Shown in pieces: positions 7,568 through 14,540 of a DNA stretch of 17,831 nt. A model generated the notes under the pieces. That model was not told where the DNA came from. It was given only the letters and a program-made list of their open reading frames with translations, and searched no databases. Numbering within the stretch: position 1 is the stretch's first letter; the number at the start of each line of letters is the position of its first letter. The position numbers and the translations under genes are program-made. Origin of the DNA: an uncultured bacterium (GTDB lineage: Bacteria; Bacillota; Clostridia; Lachnospirales; Lachnospiraceae); the NCBI GenBank assembly GCA_905214955.1, contig CAJMON010000064.1:1-17831 (forward strand). The letters run 5' to 3'.

Positions 7568-10099
7568 TTAATGATACGTATGGTATACATCATAGATCCG
7601 CACGCCGCCTTTGGGCGCCTGTGTGCCTTTTTCCGGTTTCAGAATCATGGGCCGGCTGTCCGTCACTGCCGTCACATTTTCACTCCACACGGTATCTTCC
7701 ACGATACCCTCCAGCATACAATAAGGGACAAAACTTCTGGCAGAAAGAACCACGCTGCCGTCCGGCTTGGCACTGACTGCGAAGCCCGGATCTCTCAGTT
7801 TCAGATATTTGATGGGCACAAAGGTCTCAAATTCTTTCTTGTGATATTCTTTTCTCGCCGATGCATATTCATACTCGGAAACCAGGAAGACCTCGTCTTC
7901 TCTTCCCCGCACCAGTTCTCCATAATCTTTTTCGAAAAGACACTGGGCAGAAAGGGCCGGAACAGTCAGTTCTACTTTTTTCTCCTCCAGCACCTGGAAA
8001 TCCATTTTTTTTACGGAAATTTTGGCCTTTACTTTCACCGGTTCCATGGTTTCATTAGAAATCCAGAAGCCCATCTTCGTTCCCTGTTTTTCAATGCTTC
8101 CTGCCACATCGTCAAAGAAATTCTTTGCCATATAATGCAGGGCTTTGTAACGTCCATAATAATCCATGCTGGACCAGGATGCTACCGGCCAGTCATCATT
8201 AAACTGCCAGTACACGCTGCCCATGCATCTTCCCCGGTTTCTTCTCCAGTGTTCGGCAGCTTCTTTCATGGCATAGCCCTGCAGAATCTGGCTTAAAAAG
8301 ATCAAGCTTTCCAGATCTTTTGGATAACGGAAAGTTTCTGATAAATAATACAGAATTTTGCCGTTGGCCGCTGGATTTTTCTGATGGTTTTCCATGACTC
8401 TGGAAAACAGATTCCGATCTTCCTCTTCGGTAAAGGTTTCCACGGTTTTGATGGATGGAAGGGACTGGAAACCAAACTCTGAGCAGAAACGGAAGTAATG
8501 TTTCATATATTCACTAAATGGCTTCTGGCCGTGCCATACTTCCCAGTAATGGCTATCCCCCCGGTTTTCATCCCAGGGCAAGTCAAAACTGCCTCCGGAA
8601 GACGGCGAGGAAGGCCAGTAAAAGGCATCCGGCGCTGTCTCCTTTACGATTTTCGGAAGAATGTATTCAAACTGTAACAGGTAGTCTTTTTTCAGGGACG
8701 GCGCGTGGTCTTTTGTGCAGTCCCACCGCAGCCATGCAAGCTCCATCTCGTTGTTTCCGCAGATCAGACCTAAGCAGGCGTGGTTTCGAATGCGCAGCAG
8801 ATTGTCTCTCGTCTCCTGGCTGATATTTTCAATAAATTCATCGGTAAGATCATAAATATTGCAAGCATACATCAGATCCTGCCATACCAGGATACCCGCT
8901 TCATCGCATAAATCATAAAAGGCTTCGGAAGGATAGTAGCCGCCGCCCCATACCCGCAGGCAGTTGAAGTTTGCAAATACAGCAGCTTTGATATCCCGCT
9001 CCAGCACTTTCTCAGTGATCCGGGAATAAAAACAGTCGTCCGGAATGTAATCGGCTCCCTTTGCAAAAATTTTCACTCCGTTGACCTGGAAGGCAAATTC
9101 TTCGCCCCACTGATCCTTTTCTCTGGAGACAGTCAACGTGCGTAAGCCCACCCGGTACCGTTTTATTTCCGTGGTTTTTCCTGCCAGATTCAGACACACC
9201 CGCAGGGTATACAGCGGCTGTCTGCCATATCCTCTGGGCCACCAAAGTTTCGGCTCCTGAATTTCAATATCCGTATCTTCTCCTGCATACAGCACATTCC
9301 CGGAAGGATCCCGCAGCTCATACCAGATCCTGGGGCCTATGGATACCACATCCTGCCGCTTGGAAATTTCTTCTGCATTCTCTGAACTCTGCGTCTCCAC
9401 GTCTGCTGCCTGTTTTTGGTATTCTTTGGAGTACAGAATTTCAGTCTCCAGATGAATGGTCACGGCCTCCTCTTTGTGTTCCTGCCGAATCAACGTTTCT
9501 CCAAGTCTTGCCGTCTGAAAACAGATCAGCTCCACATTTCGAAACAGGCCTGCATCCGGAAGCTGAGGGCCCCAGTCCCATCCAAACATGGAATGGGCCT
9601 TCCGGATATACTGGGAGCCAGGCATGGTTCCTGTATTTACCATTTCAATTTCTCTTCCAGGTTCTGGCTGGTATGCTTCCACAAACCGGATGGGAGATGT
9701 GAGGTGAATCTCCAGGAGATTTTCCCCTTTTTTGATCCATTCTTTCACAGAAAATGTATATGTGCGGTGCATATTTTCCGTATGCCCCAGAAACGTTCCA
9801 TTGAGAAAAATATCTGCTACGGTATCAATTCCATAAAAAACCAGCAGGATTTCTTCCTTCGCACATTCTTCTGCAGATGCAGAAAAAATCCCCTGGATTT
9901 CAAAATCATTTCGGAAAAACTCTGTCCACTGCTTCTCGTTGGTTCCATAATAAGGATCTGGCAGAACCTCTGCCCGTGCAAAAGAATCCATTGCAGATCC
10001 CGGCACTGTCATGGGATACCAGGTTTCTTCTCCGGCTATGCGGATCTGAAAATGTTCTTTGAGTTCTCGTCTTATCATTTCCGTTTTCCTTTCTTTCAT
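7568..10099 (-). CDS. Beta-mannosidase, glycoside hydrolase family 2
   Basis: This 843-residue enzyme removes terminal beta-linked mannose from manno-oligosaccharides or N-glycan cores. It has no signal peptide, so it acts in the cytoplasm on imported sugars. The N-terminal GH2 sugar-binding fold carries FYGIDTVADIFLNGTFLG (about 88-105) and the mannosidase hallmark RKAHSMFGWDWGP (166-178). The immunoglobulin-like and TIM-barrel domains follow. The acid/base is Glu451 in CGNNEMEL and the nucleophile is Glu541 in CSEFGFQSLPS. The motif WQFNDDWPVASWSSMDYYGR (631-650) is typical of the family. A second in-frame ATG at 10078 (residue 8) has AAGGA 8 nt upstream and fits the usual N-terminus; either start may be used. 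A hydrophilic insert lies at about 224-250. No transporter or sugar regulator is adjacent. Confidence 0.92.
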   Translation of the reverse strand: MKERKTEMIRRELKEHFQIRIAGEETWYPMTVPGSAMDSFARAEVLPDPYYGTNEKQWTEFFRNDFEIQGIFSASAEECAKEEILLVFYGIDTVADIFLNGTFLGHTENMHRTYTFSVKEWIKKGENLLEIHLTSPIRFVEAYQPEPGREIEMVNTGTMPGSQYIRKAHSMFGWDWGPQLPDAGLFRNVELICFQTARLGETLIRQEHKEEAVTIHLETEILYSKEYQKQAADVETQSSENAEEISKRQDVVSIGPRIWYELRDPSGNVLYAGEDTDIEIQEPKLWWPRGYGRQPLYTLRVCLNLAGKTTEIKRYRVGLRTLTVSREKDQWGEEFAFQVNGVKIFAKGADYIPDDCFYSRITEKVLERDIKAAVFANFNCLRVWGGGYYPSEAFYDLCDEAGILVWQDLMYACNIYDLTDEFIENISQETRDNLLRIRNHACLGLICGNNEMELAWLRWDCTKDHAPSLKKDYLLQFEYILPKIVKETAPDAFYWPSSPSSGGSFDLPWDENRGDSHYWEVWHGQKPFSEYMKHYFRFCSEFGFQSLPSIKTVETFTEEEDRNLFSRVMENHQKNPAANGKILYYLSETFRYPKDLESLIFLSQILQGYAMKEAAEHWRRNRGRCMGSVYWQFNDDWPVASWSSMDYYGRYKALHYMAKNFFDDVAGSIEKQGTKMGFWISNETMEPVKVKAKISVKKMDFQVLEEKKVELTVPALSAQCLFEKDYGELVRGREDEVFLVSEYEYASARKEYHKKEFETFVPIKYLKLRDPGFAVSAKPDGSVVLSARSFVPYCMLEGIVEDTVWSENVTAVTDSRPMILKPEKGTQAPKGGVRIYDVYHTYH

Positions 10100-10248
10100 T
10101 CGTATAGCACCTTTGATGTTGCATCAAAAGATGCCTTACGGATTGTTCCGTACTTCGTACTCTCACATCTCCGTTGCCACTTCGGTCGGTGCTAAACGTG
10201 TGCCACTGGCACACAGCACCCTGCATCATAGTATCATTGTATTCGTAT
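10098..10248. repeat. Hairpin-rich intergenic element flanked by 8-bp direct repeats
   Basis: ATTCGTAT occurs at 10098-10105 and again at 10241-10248. The 135 bp between them hold successive hairpins: TTTGATG with CATCAAA (10112-10128), TACGGA with TCCGTA (10137-10152), GTAC-TTC-GTAC (10150-10160), and a compound stem at 10188-10220 (GGTGCT and GTGTGCCA paired with TGGCACAC and AGCACC, with AAAC bulged). No open frame of note is present. A dispersed, possibly non-autonomous repeat element is inferred, not shown. Its left end overlaps the first codons and ribosome binding site of the beta-mannosidase gene. Confidence 0.5.
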
Positions 10249-10264
10249 TTTCTGTTCTATGCAA
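10236..10264 (-). promoter_or_regulatory. Candidate promoter for the beta-mannosidase gene
   Basis: On the minus strand TTGCAT (10264-10259), a 17-nt spacer and TACAAT (10241-10236) give a good -10 and a weak -35. A transcript from here would start inside the hairpin-rich element and carry about 130 nt of structured leader. Confidence 0.35.
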
Positions 10265-10298
10265 GCGTTACTATTCACCCAAGCACTCCTTTTTCCTG

Positions 10299-10327
10299 TT
10301 TACATCCCCTGTTCTATCGCTTATAAT
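10299..10327 (+). promoter_or_regulatory. Promoter of the plsC-udk pair
   Basis: TTTACA (10299-10304), a 17-nt spacer and a perfect TATAAT (10322-10327) make the best sigma-A promoter in the window. The transcript would begin near 10334, about 68 nt before the plsC start codon. Confidence 0.8.
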
Positions 10328-10401
10328 AAATTCGAAGAGATTCATGTCAAAAGATGTCTCATGGCATCGTTTGAACAAATACAGAAAGAAAAGGTACTAG
10401 T

Positions 10402-11139
10402 ATGATTCGTTTAATTCTTGTCCTCCTTTTTGTGGTGCTTTACCTGATCCTCACCCTTCCGGTGCTTGGAATTCTCTGGCTGATCCGCCGGAAGCATCCA
10501 AAAGAAGCTGACCTGGCCTCTCTGCGTATGGTTCAGTGGGCCTTTCGTGTGATTCTTTTTCTTGCCGGTACGAAGCTTACTGTGATTGGCGAAGAAAATG
10601 TCCCCAAGGATCAGCCTGTGCTCTACATTGGCAACCACCGCAGCTATTTTGACATTGTCATCACTTATGCACGCTGTCCTCGTCTGACTGGATACGTAGC
10701 CAAATCCGAAATGCTGAAAGTTCCTCTTCTGCGCACCTGGATGAAGCGTCTGTACTGCTTATTTCTGGACCGCTCTGACATTAAACAGGGGCTTCAGACG
10801 ATTCTCACCGGCATTGCCCAGATCAAAGACGGCGTTTCCATGTGCATTTTCCCGGAAGGAACCCGAAACACCAATGCCTGTGAACTGGATCTTCTTCCAT
10901 TTCACGAAGGCAGCCTGAAAATGGCGGAAAAAACCGGCTGTCCCATCATTCCTATGGCAATCAGCAATTCTGCCCAGGTACTGGAAGCCCACATGCCCTG
11001 GATCCGCTCCTGCCATGTGACGCTGGAATATGGAAAGCCCATTTATCCCAAAGAGCTTTCCCGTGAAGAAAAGAAATTTTTGGGTGCCCACTGCCAGGCA
11101 CAGATTCTTGAAATGCTTAAGAAAAATCAGGCATCATAA
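10402..11139 (+). CDS. plsC: 1-acyl-sn-glycerol-3-phosphate acyltransferase (PlsC family)
   Basis: This membrane-associated enzyme transfers an acyl chain to lysophosphatidic acid to make phosphatidic acid, the precursor of membrane phospholipids. The 245 residues have the usual length. The N-terminus (1-28) is one hydrophobic segment followed by RRKH. The catalytic motif NHRSYFD gives His79 and Asp84 (HX4D), and the glycerol-phosphate-binding motif FPEGTR is at 150-155. A third conserved block, PIIPMAI, is at about 181-187. The ATG at 10402 has AAAAGG 7 nt upstream. It is the first gene of a two-gene unit, with udk starting 34 nt after its stop. Other LPLAT acyltransferases share these motifs, so the exact acceptor is not proven. 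Confidence 0.9.
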   Translation: MIRLILVLLFVVLYLILTLPVLGILWLIRRKHPKEADLASLRMVQWAFRVILFLAGTKLTVIGEENVPKDQPVLYIGNHRSYFDIVITYARCPRLTGYVAKSEMLKVPLLRTWMKRLYCLFLDRSDIKQGLQTILTGIAQIKDGVSMCIFPEGTRNTNACELDLLPFHEGSLKMAEKTGCPIIPMAISNSAQVLEAHMPWIRSCHVTLEYGKPIYPKELSREEKKFLGAHCQAQILEMLKKNQAS

Positions 11140-11173
11140 GCTGTTTTTAAATTAAAGAAAGGACCCGATACTC

Positions 11174-11797
11174 ATGGATTGTGTTGTCATCGGAATTGCC
11201 GGCGGAACCGGCTCCGGAAAATCTACTTTTACCAACCGCTTAAGAGATCGTTTTCCTGACGATGTAGCGGTACTCTACCACGATAACTACTACCGCAGAC
11301 AGGACAATATTCCCTTTGAAGAGCGAAAAAAAGTAAACTACGATCACCCAAGTTCTCTGGAAACGGACCTGATGATCGAACACCTGAAGCTTTTAAAGCA
11401 GGGTATTGCCGTGGACTGCCCCGTTTATGATTACAGTCTCCACAACCGCTCAGATAAGACCATCCACGTAGAGCCAAGGCCCATTATCCTGGCAGAAGGC
11501 ATCCTCCTTCTGGCAGACCCTCTGCTTCGTGATCTGATTGATATCAAGATTTATGTGGAAGCAGATGCCGATGAGCGTATTCTCCGCCGGATTGTCCGCG
11601 ATGTCAAAGAGCGGGGACGTGACCTTGACAACATCGTTTCCCAGTATCTGACCACGGTCAAACCTATGCACTACCTCTTCGTAGAACCAACCAGAGCGAC
11701 TGCAGATATTGTGATTAACAGCGGTATGAACGATGTGGCATTTGATATTGTACAGTCCAAAATCAAACTTCTCTTAGATGAAAAAAAGAACGGTTAA
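11174..11797 (+). CDS. udk: Uridine kinase
   Basis: This cytoplasmic P-loop kinase phosphorylates uridine (and usually cytidine) in pyrimidine salvage. The 207 residues match the family length. The Walker A motif GGTGSGKST is at 10-18. The nucleoside-binding region has YHDNYYR (about 35-41) and NYDHPSSLETDL (about 55-66). The segment EGILLLADPLLRDL and the lid region RRIVRDVKERGRDLD are typical of uridine kinases rather than phosphoribulokinase. AAAGGA lies about 10 nt before the ATG. It follows plsC closely and shares its promoter; no functional link between the two is obvious. The stop codon lies inside the loop of the terminator hairpin. Confidence 0.93.
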   Translation: MDCVVIGIAGGTGSGKSTFTNRLRDRFPDDVAVLYHDNYYRRQDNIPFEERKKVNYDHPSSLETDLMIEHLKLLKQGIAVDCPVYDYSLHNRSDKTIHVEPRPIILAEGILLLADPLLRDLIDIKIYVEADADERILRRIVRDVKERGRDLDNIVSQYLTTVKPMHYLFVEPTRATADIVINSGMNDVAFDIVQSKIKLLLDEKKNG

Positions 11798-11813
11798 GCA
11801 GCCGTTCTTTTTT
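11784..11813. terminator. Bidirectional terminator between udk and murF
   Basis: AAAAGAACGG (11784-11793) and CCGTTCTTTT (11802-11811) form a 10-bp stem with loop TTAAGCAG. The arms provide a T run on either strand. It can end both the udk transcript and the convergent murF transcript, whose stop is 19 nt away. Confidence 0.88.
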
Positions 11814-11829
11814 CTATTCTATTTGATTT

Positions 11830-13206
11830 TTACGCTGTCAATTCTGCCACTACTTTTTCAAAATGCATTCCATGGGAAGCCTTTACCAGAATGGTGTCGC
11901 CTTTCTGTACCAGCTTTGGCAGTACCTCCAGCAGTGCTTCCAGGGTCGGCACCTGAAGAACCTCTCCGCATCCGCCGGTCTCAAAGGCAGCTTCTGCCAT
12001 ATGACGGCTGTTGGAGCCAACGCAGACCAGAAGATCAATGGCATTTCCAGCTGCATGGACACCCACGCTGGCATGAAGTACTGCCTCATTCTCTCCCAGC
12101 TCAAACATATCTCCCAAGATGGCCACTTTCCGTCCCTCGGCATCCTTTAAAACATCCAGAGATGCTTTCATGGAAACCGGGTTGGCATTGTAGCAGTCAT
12201 CAATAATGGTCATATCATTTTTTTCAATGATGTGGAACCGTCCGCTTACCGGCTCCAGTTTTTCCAGGCCGTTCTTGATCTCCTCCAGTGTCAGGCCCAT
12301 CACAAGACCTACCGCTGTAGCTGCCAGCCCATTATATACCATATGATACCCGGGAATGGGAATCACAACGGAAAAGCTTTCCTCTCCCACATGAATTCTG
12401 CAGGAAATTCCTTTCAGTCCCATAGGCTGAATCTCATCTGCGTAAATCTCTCTTCCGCTTTCGATTCCAAAGAAAATCGGGCGGATTCCCTTAATCTCTG
12501 TGATCGTGGAGAGTTTGTCATCATCCCCATTGAGGACAATTTTCCCATCCGGTGCCAGGAAATCGAAAATTTCTGACTTTGCACGAAGGATTCCGTCTCT
12601 GTCATGAAGAAACTCCAGATGGCACTGGCCGATGTTGGTCATGACGCATACGTCCGGTCTGGCAATTTTGCTTAAACGGTGCATCTCTCCAAAATCGCTG
12701 ATGCCCATTTCCAGTACGGCTGCTTCATGCTCTTCCCGCAGGCGGAACACAGTCAATGGAAGTCCCAGTTCGTTGTTAAAATTTCCCAGAGTTTTCAACA
12801 CGCAGTATTTTTCAGAAAGCACAGATGCAATGGCTTCCTTGGTGCTTGTCTTTCCCACACTTCCAGTGATGCCCACCACGCGCAGGGACAGCTGCTGCCG
12901 GTAAAATTCTGCAATATCCTTCAGTGCCTGAAGCGTAGAACCAACCAGAATCCAGTTTCCAGTCACTCCCTCAGAAAGCTCCGGCTCTTTTTCACAGAGT
13001 ACACACAAAGCTCCCTTTTCAAACACCTGATTGATAAAAGAATGACCATCCACTCTTTCCCCTTTGATTGCTGCAAACAGGCTGCCTTCTCCTGCCTTGC
13101 GGCTGTCTGTTGTAATGTCTGTTACTTCTCTGTTCCGGTCTGTCTCACTGCCATGATAGCTTCCGCCACAGGCGGCTGCAATGTTCTCCAGGGTTAAATT
13201 CTTCAT
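11830..13206 (-). CDS. murF: UDP-N-acetylmuramoyl-tripeptide--D-alanyl-D-alanine ligase
   Basis: This cytoplasmic Mur ligase uses ATP to add the D-Ala-D-Ala dipeptide to UDP-MurNAc-tripeptide, completing the pentapeptide of the wall precursor. Its 458 residues show the MurF N-terminal domain with TDSRKAGEGSLFAAIKG (about 33-49), the ATP-binding GITGSVGKTSTK (112-123), GNFNNELGLP (141-150), and in the C-terminal part SGRFHII (321-327) and DDCYNANP (336-343). The start is ATG 13206, with CAGGAG 6 nt upstream; the frame stays open upstream to 13350, but that part reads through a structured intergenic element and is not MurF-like. It follows ddl, which supplies the dipeptide. The 216-nt gap between them is unusually long for this pair. 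Confidence 0.95.
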   Translation of the reverse strand: MKNLTLENIAAACGGSYHGSETDRNREVTDITTDSRKAGEGSLFAAIKGERVDGHSFINQVFEKGALCVLCEKEPELSEGVTGNWILVGSTLQALKDIAEFYRQQLSLRVVGITGSVGKTSTKEAIASVLSEKYCVLKTLGNFNNELGLPLTVFRLREEHEAAVLEMGISDFGEMHRLSKIARPDVCVMTNIGQCHLEFLHDRDGILRAKSEIFDFLAPDGKIVLNGDDDKLSTITEIKGIRPIFFGIESGREIYADEIQPMGLKGISCRIHVGEESFSVVIPIPGYHMVYNGLAATAVGLVMGLTLEEIKNGLEKLEPVSGRFHIIEKNDMTIIDDCYNANPVSMKASLDVLKDAEGRKVAILGDMFELGENEAVLHASVGVHAAGNAIDLLVCVGSNSRHMAEAAFETGGCGEVLQVPTLEALLEVLPKLVQKGDTILVKASHGMHFEKVVAELTA

Positions 13207-13212
13207 CTTTTT

Positions 13213-13218
13213 CTCCTG
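13213..13218 (-). promoter_or_regulatory. Ribosome binding site fixing the murF start
   Basis: CAGGAG (13218-13213) with a 6-nt spacer selects ATG 13206 over the upstream GTG at 13350, whose extra 48 codons have no MurF homology that I can see. Confidence 0.85.
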
Positions 13219-13256
13219 ACTTTTTCTCTTCTTTTCTTTGATGATTTGTTTCAACT

Positions 13257-13367
13257 CACAGTCGGTATTTACGGAGTCTGACACGCCGGGATGATCCCGA
13301 CTGTGGTTAAACCTCATGTCAGCGGGGGATACCGATCTCTCTCCGCCCACCGCTGCCGTTTAGGTTT
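13257..13367 (-). ncRNA. Structured RNA-like element in the ddl-murF gap, resembling a transposon omega-RNA
   Basis: Paired segments on this strand are AGGTTT with AAACCT (13309-13314 with 13362-13367), a nested CAGCGG/CCGCTG stem (13320-13325 with 13350-13355), and a 9-bp CACAGTCGG/CCGACTGTG stem (13257-13265 with 13297-13305). A competing hairpin CGGGA-TGA-TCCCG lies at 13287-13299. ATACCG at 13329-13334, in the inner loop, complements CGGTAT at 13263-13268, which would make a pseudoknot. Nested stems with a loop-to-3'-end pseudoknot are typical of omega-RNAs of TnpB/IscB elements (including the HEARO class). No nuclease gene is adjacent, so this would be an orphan. Assignment is by structure and appearance, not by search. 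Confidence 0.5.
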
Positions 13368-13374
13368 CTTTTAC

Positions 13375-13408
13375 AATTCATCTCACTACCTGAAGAGGTA
13401 GGAGAATT
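13375..13408 (-). mobile_element. Bulged palindrome, candidate end hairpin of an IS200/IS605-type element
   Basis: CTACCT (13386-13391) and AGGTAG (13396-13401) close a GAAG loop. The stem continues through CTC (13382-13384) with GAG (13402-13404), leaving one bulged base, and then AATT with AATT. Subterminal hairpins with an unpaired base are the recognition structures of HUH transposases of the IS200/IS605 family. With the structured segment on its other side this suggests a non-autonomous element of roughly 170 bp. No transposase gene is present. Confidence 0.45.
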
Positions 13409-13422
13409 CTTGCTAGACTTTA

Positions 13423-14445
13423 TTAAAGGGAAACCTGAATCAGTTTCTCGCAAAGATCTGCAAAGCTCATTCCAAGAGCGGCTGCTTCCTGGGGCAGCAG
13501 GCTGGTTGGGGTCATTCCCGGCAGTGTATTTGCCTCCAGGCAGTACATCTGATTCTGCTCATCCATCATAAAATCAATCCGTGCATATTTTTCAAGGCGC
13601 AGGGCCCGGTAAGCCTGCTCTGCGTAAGACTGCATCTTTTTCGTCAGCTCTTCGGATAATGCTGCCGGGCAGGTCTCTACCGTGCTGCCAGCTGCATATT
13701 TGTTGTGGTAATCATAAAATCCCTGAATCGGAGCCAGCTCAATGATCGGATAGGCTTTTCCTTCTACAACACCAATGGAAAATTCCCGTCCCTTAATGTA
13801 TTCTTCCACTACCAGCACGTCTTCATAAGAAAATGCTACCTTTAATGCTTCCTGATATTCTTCTTCTGTCTTCGGAATAGAAACGCCTACGCTGGAACCT
13901 CCACAGCACGGCTTTACAACAACCGGAAGCGCTAATCCGTAAGCTTCCAGCGGCTTCATTTCTTCCCCTTTGGTAAGAATGACTCCCTTAGGTGTGGGAA
14001 CCTGATTCTGCCAGAACATCTGCTTGGAAATGCCTTTATCCATGGCCATTGCACTGCTTAAATGGCCGCTTCCTGTGTAGGGAATCTTCATCAGATCAAA
14101 GACTGCCTGCACTTTTCCATCCTCTCCGTTGGAACCGTGAAGTCCCATAAATACCACATCAGCTGCTTTGCACAGTTCCAGTACATTGGGACCGAAAAAT
14201 GGTCTGTCCGGATCGAAACGATTCTGAATTTCTTCATCAAAGCTATGGATGTATTCTGCAGCTGCATCTGCGTCATAAGTTTCCGGAAATGCATTCCCTA
14301 AATCTATTCTGGCATCCCCACTGTAAATATCCACCAGAATGGACTCATGTCCTTTTTCTCGCAGTGCCTTGCACACCTGTGTACCTGTTACAATGGAAAT
14401 CTCCCGTTCTGTACTGGTTCCTCCAGCCAAAACTACTATTTTCAT
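13423..14445 (-). CDS. ddl: D-alanine--D-alanine ligase
   Basis: This cytoplasmic ATP-grasp ligase joins two D-alanines to give the dipeptide used by MurF. It has 340 residues. Visible motifs are GGTSTEREIS (8-17), LHGSNGEDG (102-110), VVVKPCCGGSSVGVS (175-189), EEYIKGREFSIGV (214-226), FYDYHNKY (243-250), ARIDFM (288-293) and CLEANTLPGMTPTSLLP (302-318). Lys249-Tyr250 in the omega loop is the usual D-Ala-D-Ala pattern, so there is no sign of a D-lactate- or D-serine-type resistance ligase. The start is ATG 14445 with GAGGAGG 6 nt upstream; a TTG at 14460 overlaps that site and is unlikely. It lies between an L,D-transpeptidase gene (95-nt gap) and murF, all on one strand and probably cotranscribed. 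Confidence 0.95.
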   Translation of the reverse strand: MKIVVLAGGTSTEREISIVTGTQVCKALREKGHESILVDIYSGDARIDLGNAFPETYDADAAAEYIHSFDEEIQNRFDPDRPFFGPNVLELCKAADVVFMGLHGSNGEDGKVQAVFDLMKIPYTGSGHLSSAMAMDKGISKQMFWQNQVPTPKGVILTKGEEMKPLEAYGLALPVVVKPCCGGSSVGVSIPKTEEEYQEALKVAFSYEDVLVVEEYIKGREFSIGVVEGKAYPIIELAPIQGFYDYHNKYAAGSTVETCPAALSEELTKKMQSYAEQAYRALRLEKYARIDFMMDEQNQMYCLEANTLPGMTPTSLLPQEAAALGMSFADLCEKLIQVSL

Positions 14446-14451
14446 AATATG

Positions 14452-14458
14452 CCTCCTC
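14452..14458 (-). promoter_or_regulatory. Ribosome binding site fixing the ddl start
   Basis: GAGGAGG (14458-14452) is 6 nt before ATG 14445. The alternative TTG 14460 would place the start codon on the binding site itself. Confidence 0.9.
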
Positions 14459-14540
14459 AAGCTTTCTATACTTTTCTGCTTACTATCTGCTCTGTATGTT
14501 TCGTGCAGCTTTCTATCTTTTTGTGCTGATCCGTCAACTA

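Noticed and set aside
9906..10229. Minus-strand frame of 107 codons across the hairpin-rich element
   Set aside because: It overlaps the start of the beta-mannosidase gene in another frame, consists largely of inverted-repeat sequence, and matches no family I know.
13207..13350. N-terminal 48-residue extension of MurF from GTG 13350
   Set aside because: The extension reads through the structured intergenic element, has no MurF character, and a CAGGAG site sits 6 nt before ATG 13206.
13250..13350. The same frame as the C-terminal coding end of a TnpB or IscB gene
   Set aside because: It is closed by a stop codon just upstream, and I see no zinc-finger or RuvC motif.
13423..14445. Vancomycin-resistance-type ligase
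   Set aside because: The omega loop has the Lys-Tyr pair of D-Ala-D-Ala ligases, the downstream partner is murF, and no vanR, vanS, vanH, vanX or vanT gene is present.
14446..14460. ddl start at TTG 14460
   Set aside because: That codon overlaps the GAGGAGG ribosome binding site for ATG 14445, and the extra residues (RRHI) are not part of the Ddl fold.
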